A program made the translations under genes and the position numbers. From Hemerocallis citrina (taxonomy: Eukaryota > Streptophyta > Magnoliopsida > Asparagales > Asphodelaceae): a DNA stretch of 64,000 bases. Positions 57,031 through 64,000 of this stretch are shown here, piece after piece. Location: positions 45,808,754-45,872,753 of the forward strand of contig CM030364.1 of assembly GCA_017893485.1 (NCBI GenBank), in the 5' to 3' direction. Below the pieces are notes generated by a model, which worked only from the letters and a program-made list of their open reading frames with translations, was not told where the DNA came from and did not search any database. Every line of letters starts with the position of its first letter. Position 1 is the stretch's first letter.

Positions 57031-57539
57031 CCGAAGAGCAACCACCCAAGGCAGATGCCTCCGAGGGCTAAAACTCAACATTTTTTGTGACTGAAACTAC
57101 AAGAGGAGTGAAGTATTTATAACCACCAACCAAGAACCAGCCATTATGACCCTCGGGAGTTGAAAAGCCACGCATTAATTGAAGGGCACCATTCTTAATG
57201 ACCCCAGGAAGTTGGAACGCCGCACAAACCCCGGGGCACCATTAATGCCCAAGGGAGCAGAACCTTCTCGAAACTCGTTCCGCCAGTCAACGGCCCGGAC
57301 CGCCATACCACGCTCGGATCGCCAAACAGTCGGAGCTCCAGTCGGCCAACCGAGCAAGTGCCATTCCGAGCCTGCAAACGGTGAAAACTCACTTTCTCCT
57401 CAACTTTCGCGTCAGATCTCAATCAGACGGCCCAGATCTTGCCAGCACTGCTAAACAACAAGATAGCGTTTTCTTGGGAAACGCGCCCGTCTCGAGATTC
57501 GCGACACCATCCAATGGCTCAGATTGTGCCACGTTGTTC

Positions 57540-58060
57540 GACCAGCCGAACCCTCAGAGCTCCGGTCGGCCAACCAAGCGAATACACATCCGACGGCCCA
57601 AAAAGTTGTTCGGCCAGCCGAGCAAGTGCCCATCCGGCGGCCCAAAATGACGCTCGGCCAACCGAACCCTCAGATCTCCGGTCGGCTGCCGAGCAAGTGC
57701 CATTCCGAGCCTGCAAACCGAGAAAACTCACTTTCCCCTCAACTTTCGTTCAAGATCCCGATCAGACGGCCCAGATCTTCCTGACGACGCTAAACGACAA
57801 GATAGCGTTTTCTTGGGAACTGAGCCCGTCTCGAGATTCGCCCCACCATCGGACGGCTCAGATTGCACCACGTCGCTCGGCCAACCGAACCCTCAGATCT
57901 CCGGTCGGCCAACCGAGCAGGTGTCCATCCGGCGGCCCAGAATGATGCTCGGCCAACCGAACCCTCAGATCTCCGGTCGGCCAACCGAGCAGGTGCCCAT
58001 CTGGCGGCCCAAAATGACGCTCGGCCAACCGAACCCTCAGATCTCCGGTCGGCTGCCGAG
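57540..58060. repeat. 72-bp repeats (CGGTCGGCCAACCGAGC family)
   Basis: CGGTCGGC occurs at 57902, 57974 and 58046 (exact 72-bp steps) and irregularly at 57564 and 57677. Units also carry GACGCTCGGCCAACCGAACC and CTCAGATCTC. They are mixed with the AACGACAAGATAGCG module and CCACGTCG. This is the counterpart in position, but not in sequence, of the 99-bp array in the Tat remnant. Confidence 0.8.
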
Positions 58061-58837
58061 CAAGTGCCATTCCGAGCTCGCAAACGGAGAAAAAAACCAC
58101 CGAGCGACTACGACCGTTGGATCTCTCAGAAATTCGCGCTCTTAGTGATCAACGGTCCAGATTGCGCCACGTGCGCTAGACGACAAGATAGCATTTTCTT
58201 GGGAAACGCACCCGTCTCGAGATTCGTGCCACAATCCAACGGCTCAGATTGTGCCACGTCGCTCGGACTGCCGAACCCCTGTGCCTCCGGTCGGCTACTG
58301 AGCAAGTGCCTATCCGAGCTTGCAAACGGAGAAAAAAGCTTCCGAGCGATAACAACCGCCAGATCTCTCAGAAATTCATGCTCGTCCACGATCAACGGTC
58401 CAGATTGCGCCACGTCATAAATCGGTATTTAAAAATCGATTTTTATTTATTTAAATCGTTCTATTTATTTAAAAATTGCGAAAAATTGCTAAAAATTCTG
58501 GAAAATTAACTAAAAATTATAGAAAATAATTAAAAATTCGGGGGGATATTTTTGAGCCCCTGAACGAACAATTATTGCCTAGAATGTACTGTTAAGCCCC
58601 CCGAACGATTAGTTAACACATCGCAAAGTTAAATAAATAGCCCGAAAAAAATAGATATAGGCCGTCAAATACTCGATACGGCTACGGAACAGCATATGGC
58701 TTCAAAAATTACCTTACTACCCATTTCGAGATTCAAAATCCTCCATTCAGACTCCGATACAACTCCACTAGCCACTGAAACAGTTAAACTACTCCTCAAA
58801 GCCTGATCACACTCAGCCTTTAGGAGTTGGGGACTCG

Positions 58838-59429
58838 TGATATGGCTAAATATGGGGTTAAATCAGAACCGTCCAGATTGGGCACGAATCTTGAAGTTCA
58901 GGGGTAAAACGGTAATTTCACATACAGATGGGTCCAAAACGGGTACTTGGTCTCCTTCTCACAGACCCAACACCCCACAAACGAATCCACTCCAACTGGG
59001 TACGGGTCCCGACCCAAGACAAACCCAGATCACCAAGAGGAGAATCAGGGCCACTGATTTGACTGAATCAACGGGTCTGATTTGCTCCCATCGGGAATCA
59101 GGGGTCAATTTCCCAAAACAGAATGGGAGGATTTTTCTCCTGACAGTTACGCAGGAAATCAGGCCCCTAATCATTCCCATGGCGACTATAAATACCTCCC
59201 CCCTACCACTGTGACCGGGTAATCACTCTTTTTTCACCTTAAAGCTCTTTCTTAATCACCACTGATTACTGACAAGAGCGTCGGAGGGTGCATCACCGGA
59301 ATCGACCCCGGTGTATCGCACTTCCTTGCAGGTAGCGGCAGGAATCAGAAGGCTTGGACCAGCTGTTCAGGTTTCCTACGAACTCACAAATCTTATCTGT
59401 TTACCCCCACACCGAAATCAGCGGTAACA
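58838..59429 (+). repeat. 3' LTR of the Tat element
   Basis: 592 bp, same ends as the 5' LTR, about 16 substitutions between them and no net length change. The polypurine tract TTTAGGAGTTGGGGACTCG abuts it at 58819-58837. TATAAATA at 59187-59194. Confidence 0.95.
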
Positions 59430-59732
59430 ATAATAATAATAGCAAAATAATAAAATGATGGCAAAAAGGTTATATAAAAATATAGGAATTTGAGTTTAAC
59501 AATTTATTAAAGTAAATCCGAATATTTTTGATTTGGCTAAAATATAAATAGTCGATCAATTATAAAATAGAAGGTAAAGTAAAATATACCCTTATTCGAA
59601 ATAACCAAAATTCCCGATTAGAAAATATTTTAATAGAAAATTTAAAACGAATTTAACACAACTAAATTCATAAATAATTCGAAATACAGAAAATTATTCA
59701 GAAGTTATATATTTACGGGAACGGGGGTTACA

Positions 59733-60296
59733 GCTGGGATGATATCTATTATTATATTCAAACTCAATCAATGGTAAATGCTCTTCCCATCCACCCTTAA
59801 AGTCTAATACTCATGAACGAAGCATGTCTTCCAATGTTTGGTTGGTCCTTTCTGACTACAAGTTTGTCTCGAGGTGATAAGCTATACTATAGGATAGCTT
59901 TGTCCCCAGTGCATTCTGCAAGCCCTTCCAAAATTCTGAAAGGAATGTTGAATCCCTATCTGAAATGATCTCTGTCGGTACTCCATGTCATCTAACAATT
60001 TGATGAACTTATAATTTAGCTAGCTTCTCAAGAGGATGAGAAATCTTACAAGCCAAAAAGTGCGCTAACTTGGTCAGGCGAGCCACTATCACCAAAATTG
60101 TATCATTACCCCTTTGAATTCTAGGTAACCTAGTTACAAAATCCATAGTAATTTTCTCTCATTTCAACTATGGGATAGGAAGAGGCTGAAGGTATCCTGC
60201 TGTCTTCTGGTGTTCTATCTTCACCTGTTGGCACACTAAGCACTGAGCCTCAAATTCTGCAATCTCTCGCTTCATATTGTTCCACCAGAAATTCTC
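59733..60296 (-). pseudogene. Tekay integrase, N-terminal and core part
   Basis: Minus-strand translation shows the zinc-domain end (CLVCQQVKIEHQKTAGYLQP), [40 protein letters not shown] and [16 protein letters not shown], with both core aspartates visible. At least five stops interrupt it. It continues at 40969 beyond the nested insertion. Confidence 0.85.
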
Positions 60297-61336
60297 CTAC
60301 AAGTCTCGGTACATCTTAGTACTTCCAGGGTGAGCTGTATACGATGAACGACGTGCTTCCTCCATTACCTCCTTCTCCAGCTCAAAATTATTTGGAACAC
60401 ACAATCGACTGTCGAATTTCAATGCTCCATCCCGAATCAAGAATTTTGGCTGGAGGCCTTGCTGTAATTCGAGCTTGATTTTTACGAATTGTGGGTCCTC
60501 ATTCTGTGCTACTACTATTCTCTCTAATAGAAAAGGCTTCACTTGAAGATTGGAGATTGTTGCTTCCGACCCGTGCACCCGAATCTCAATATCAAGCTTC
60601 TCTAAATCCCTTAAAAATTGTTTCTGCTTAGTGATCATGGATGCTAAGGTACCATGCGATTTCCTGCTCAGTGCATCAGCCACCACATTTGCCTTCCCAG
60701 GGTGGTAACGAATATTTATGTCATAGTCCTTCATTAATTCGAGCCACCTTCTTTGCCTCATGTTCAATTCTTTTTGAGTAAAAATGTACTTGAGACTTTT
60801 ATGATCTGTATAAATCTCGCTAGTCTCACCATAAAGATAATGCCTCCAAATCTTCAATGCAAAAATCACGGCCGCAAGCTCCAAGTCATGTGTCGGATAG
60901 TTTTGCTCATACGGTTTAAGCTGTCTTGAAGCATATGCCACAACCTTTCCATTTTGCATAAGGACACACCCAAGACCATTATCAACGCATCACTATATAT
61001 TACGAAACCACCCGACCCTGAAGGAATGGTAAGAATTGGTGCAGATACTAGCCGCTTCTTCAACTCTTGAAAGCTCAGTTCACATTTTTCTGTCCACACA
61101 TACTTGACACCTTTTTGTGTGATTCGAGTTAAAGGGGCTGCAATACTGGAAAATCCTTCCACAAATCTCCTGTAATAACCTGCTAGTCCCAAGAAGCTCC
61201 GAAGCTCAGTCACACTGGTCGGCTTGTTCCAATTGGCAGTTGCTTCAACCTTCGACAAATCAACAGATCCCCCTTCCTTGGAGATTACATGTCCAAGAAA
61301 GGCAATGCTACCCAACCAAAACTCACATTTCTTCAA
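60297..61336 (-). pseudogene. Tekay RNase H and end of reverse transcriptase
   Basis: From 61336: [38 protein letters not shown], then a frameshift near 60960 into [80 protein letters not shown] and [11 protein letters not shown]. The 220-codon piece is intact by itself; the domain as a whole is broken. Confidence 0.88.
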
Positions 61337-61944
61337 CTTGGCATATAGTTATTCTCTTTCAAAGTTTGCAGAACAGTCGACAAGTGCTTTTCATGCTCCT
61401 CTTGGTTCTTCGAGAATATTAGATGTCGTCGATGAATACCACCACAAACTGATCTAAATATGTCTTGAACATGCAATTCATCAAATCCATAAACGCAGTA
61501 GGCGCATTAGTCAACCCAAACAGCATCACTAAGAACTCATAATGCCCGTATCTCGTTCTGAAAGCTGTTTTAGGCACATTTGCAGACTATCTTTAACTGA
61601 TGATATCCAGAATGGAGGTCAATTTTTGAAAAGGTTTGTGCACCCTTTAACTGATCAAATAAATTATCAATGTGAGGTAACTGGTACCTATTCTTCATGG
61701 TCACCTTATTGAGCTCATGATAATCAATATACGATCTCATACTCTCATCCTTCTTCTTAACAAATAGTACAGGAGCACCCCATGGTGATACACTTGGGCG
61801 AATAAAGCCTTTCTCCAGTAACTCTTCCAGTTGAACCTTTAACTCCTTCAACTCTGTAGGTTCCATTCTATAAGGTGACTTAGATGTAGGACCTATCTCA
61901 GGGACTAAATCAATAGCAAAGTCAATCTCTTTTTCTGGTAGCAA
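61337..61944 (-). pseudogene. Tekay reverse transcriptase, N-terminal and central part
   Basis: [20 protein letters not shown], a [20 protein letters not shown] region and [15 protein letters not shown] are clear to 61570. Bases 61569-61337 contain the catalytic region in mixed frames with stops (a FIDD-like remnant near 61420) and the start of the KKCEFWLG segment. Confidence 0.85.
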
Positions 61945-62007
61945 TCCAGGCAGATCATTAGGAAATACCTCTAAGAATTCACAAACAACCGGAATCTCCT
62001 CTAATTT

Positions 62008-62422
62008 CTACAAAGACTTGGGGGCAACAACTACACAAGCAAAATAGGCTTCACATCCCTTTCTCAATAATTTATAAGCATGCATAGAAGAAATAGCATT
62101 AGGCTGTTTGGGAATGCCAATTGTCTCAATCCAAAACTCGGTCTCATCGGGAATTCTAAAAACCACACGTTTCGCAAAACAATCCACATATGCATGGTAG
62201 GCAGCAAGCCAATCCATGCCAAGAATCACATCAAAGCCATATATATCAAGCAATACTGAGTTTGTTGGAGAGCATCTATTTTCCACTATAATATCACAAT
62301 TCTTTTGGAAGAATCTAGCAACCAAGGAATCGCCGGTTAGTGTGGAGACTAACAACTCATATTCTAACAATTCAGGGACTTTATTCAGTTTTCCAGCAAA
62401 ACTATGTGAAATGAAAGAATGC
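62008..62422 (-). pseudogene. Tekay protease, cut by a LINE
   Basis: Reads HSFISHSFAGKLN, then LLDIYGFDVILGMDWLAAYH, a typical gypsy protease second half, to VVVAPKSL. The catalytic Asp-Ser-Gly triplet that should precede HSFIS is missing because the LINE tail (from 62423) was inserted there. Confidence 0.82.
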
Positions 62423-64000
62423 AACAACTACAACAACAACAAGAATGCAACAACAAAGCCTTTTTCCCAACTAGTTGGGGTCGGCTACATGAATCCGGGT
62501 TTTTCATTTTGCTCGATTTAGTGCAATATCTTCTGTAAGGTCACAAGCTATCATATCTTTTCTCACTGTTTCCACCCAAGTTAGTTTAGATCTTCCTCTA
62601 CCCCTAACTTACCTTTAATACTTATCAAATCACTCTTTCTAATAGGGGCACTACTAGGTCTATGTGTGACATGTATAAACCACCTGAGATGATTCTCCCT
62701 TAAATTATCTTGGATTGGAGCTTCCTTTAGCATGTCTCATATATGCTCGTTTCTAATTCTATCCTTCCTTGTTTTACCACACATCTATCTTAGTATCCTC
62801 ATTTTCGCTACACTCATTTTTTGGACATATTGTTTCTTTGTTGCCCAAAATTCTGCTCCATACATCATTGCTGGTCTAACAGCCATCCTATAAAATTTTC
62901 CTTTTAACTTCAAAGGTATACATTTGTCACACAAAACACAACTGGCACTTCTCCACTTAAGCCACCTTGCTTGGATCCTATGTATAACATCTTCATAAAT
63001 CTCTCTATCTTTTTGTATAATCGAGCCTAAATATTGGGAATGGTCTCTCTTAGGTATCTTTTGACCATCAAGCTTCACTACTTCCTCAGTTGTATTTCGA
63101 ATATCACTAAAATTATACTCCATATACTCTGTTTTAGTTCTGCTTATCCTAAAGCCTCTAATTTCCAAAGTTTCTCTCCACAATTCTAATTTAGCATTAA
63201 CCCTTGCTCTAGTCTCTTCCACTAAGACAACATTATCGACAAAAAGCATACACCAATGCACCTTATCTTGTATTCCTCGCGTCAATCCATCCATAACCAA
63301 AGTAAAGAGGTAAGGGCTTAAAGCCAAACCTTTGTGTAAACCTACTGTAATCGGAAAATCACGGATCTCTAATATGGTTGTTCAAATTGTGGTCGTTGCC
63401 CCATCATACATATCCTTAATTACCTCAATATACCGAATAGTTACACATTTATTGTTTAACACCCACCATACTATGTCTCTAGGGACTTTATCATATACTT
63501 TTTCTAGATCTATAAAAATCATATATAGATCTTTCTTATTCTCCTTATATTTTTCCATGAGTCTCCTCGGTACATAAATTGCTTTCATTGTTGACCTCCC
63601 AGACATAAATCCAAACTGATTCTCAGACACCGTAGTTTCTAGTCTCAGTCTATACTCGATCACTCTCTCCCAAATTTTCATCGTATGACTAATTACTTAT
63701 TCCCTCGGTAGTTAGAGCAACTTTATATATCACATTTATTTTTATATATAGGTACTAAAATACTCTTTCTCCATTCATCGGGCATCTTCTTAGTCCTTAA
63801 AATTCTATTAAATAATTTTCTTACCCAACTCACTCCTATTTCCCGAAGACACTTCCAAACTTCAATAGGTATATCATTCGGTCCTAAAGTTTTTCCTATT
63901 TTCATTCTTTCTAGAGCATTTCGAACCTCCAAGGTCCTAATTCTATAGAAAAATATATGCTCTCGACTCTCTCTCGAGTCATCTATATTTAAGTTGTCCA
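62423..64000 (-). mobile_element. RTE-type LINE, 3' part (continues past the right edge)
   Basis: The minus-strand 3' end is a TTG-rich tail (GTTGTTGTTGTAGTTGTTG at about 62441-62423) preceded by the motif GCCGACCCCAACTAGTTGGG, both typical of plant RTE LINEs. Upstream are reverse transcriptase fragments. Inserted into the Tekay protease; GCATTC occurs at the junction and again in the tail, so the TSD is not clear. Confidence 0.8.
62785..63932 (-). pseudogene. RTE LINE reverse transcriptase, broken
   Basis: Three pieces in different frames: 63932-63723 (RMKIGKTLGPNDIPIEVWK, MPDEWRKSILVPIYKNK), 63681-63382 (SENQFGFMSGRSTMKAIYV, FIDLEKVYDKVPRDI) and 63327-62785 ([61 protein letters not shown]). 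The catalytic FADD is FVDN here, so the enzyme is dead even apart from the frameshifts. Confidence 0.85.

Larger units (their letters stand above)
43777..59429 (+). mobile_element. Full-length Tat-lineage Ty3/gypsy retrotransposon, 15.65 kb
   Basis: Two 592-bp LTRs (43777-44368, 58838-59429) with TG...CA ends are flanked by ATAAT (43772-43776, 59430-59434). Order: LTR, primer site, gag, protease, reverse transcriptase, RNase H, second (archaeal-type) RNase H, integrase, 110-bp tandem array, antisense gene block (51629-55673), repeat-rich stretch, polypurine tract, LTR. The second RNase H and long 3' antisense region mark the Tat lineage (Ogre/Retand relatives). The LTRs differ at about 16 of 592 positions (2.7%, hand count), so it is fairly young. 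Two frameshifts and four stops in gag-pol make it non-autonomous. Confidence 0.95.
40970..59732 (-). mobile_element. ~3.1-kb solo LTR nested in the Tekay integrase, itself split by the Tat element
   Basis: Sequence 40970-43776 plus 59430-59732 forms one unit, TGTCATGCCCCG... to ...GGGGGTTACA, flanked by GCTAG (40965-40969) and GCTGG (59733-59737), a 5-bp TSD with one change. Removing it restores the integrase order. With no coding domain it is best read as a solo LTR, probably minus-strand: a TATA-like ACTATATACA near 43275-43285 precedes a leader rich in CT and a 187-codon Ser/Pro/Arg-rich frame (43062-42499) with no domain. A long low-density stretch (41050-42400) shows nothing else. Confidence 0.7.
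38482..62422 (-). mobile_element. Tekay-type chromovirus (Ty3/gypsy), nested and decayed
   Basis: On the minus strand: protease (62422-62008), reverse transcriptase (61944-61340), RNase H (61336-60297), integrase (60296-59733), the insertion 59732-40970, integrase end plus chromodomain (40969-40345), polypurine tract and 3' LTR (40279-38482). The gene order PR-RT-RH-INT with a C-terminal chromodomain identifies a chromovirus, and the sequence style fits Tekay/Del. The 5' end is lost beyond the LINE at 62423. Many stops and frameshifts show it is dead. Confidence 0.88.

Overview
The window looks like a repeat-dense nuclear segment from a flowering plant, probably a eudicot. It is AT-rich, its only apparently intact host genes are two germin-like protein (GLP) genes, and the rest is nested or decayed plant transposons (Ty1/copia, Ty3/gypsy of Tat and Tekay type, TRIM, Helitron, PIF/Harbinger, MULE and CACTA pieces, L1- and RTE-type LINEs). 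The species cannot be named from sequence alone. No confident tRNA, rRNA, microRNA or CRISPR feature was seen.

Region 1 (1-14060) and region 2 (20602-37600) are two copies of one ancestral segment, in the same order: half of a copia element on the minus strand, a TRIM with a Helitron in one LTR, a degenerate block ending in a 282-bp LTR, a row of Helitron-like units, and a GLP gene on the minus strand. Most of the two copies differ by about 3-6%. A 2.6-kb block around the GLP gene (10430-13025 / 34110-36720) differs by under 1%, so it was homogenised or duplicated later. Each copy serves as the empty site for insertions in the other. This gives clean target-site duplications (TSDs) for a 3.19-kb solo LTR (ATGCA), a 173-bp MULE-type MITE (9 bp), a 659-bp Harbinger-type MITE (TAA), a 2.1-kb Helitron (A|T) and a LINE tail (9 bp).

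Between the copies (14060-20601) lie the 3' third of a Tat-lineage gypsy element (14803-18214), the 3' half of a second copia family (18379-20377) and a CACTA end (20378-20601). The Tat remnant has an antisense gene remnant, and upstream of it an array of exactly 99-bp units rich in palindromic transcription-factor motifs.

Region 3 (38482-64000) is a nest. A Tekay-type chromovirus on the minus strand (3' LTR at 38482, protease at 62422) is split by a ~3.1-kb solo LTR. That LTR is split by a 15.65-kb Tat element (43777-59429, 592-bp LTRs, TSD ATAAT). An RTE-type LINE sits in the Tekay protease and runs off the right edge. The Tat element has a broken gag-pol (two frameshifts, four stops), a 110-bp tandem array, and an antisense block. 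That block holds a three-exon gene with its own TATA box and a domain resembling Pfam 'putative gypsy type transposon' (PF04195), then coiled-coil exons.

Functionally, the GLP genes encode secreted, metal-binding cupins of the cell wall. Everything else is transposon sequence or its debris. The most notable system is the antisense, intron-bearing gene with its own promoter and repeat-array upstream region, present in two diverged Tat elements of this window.
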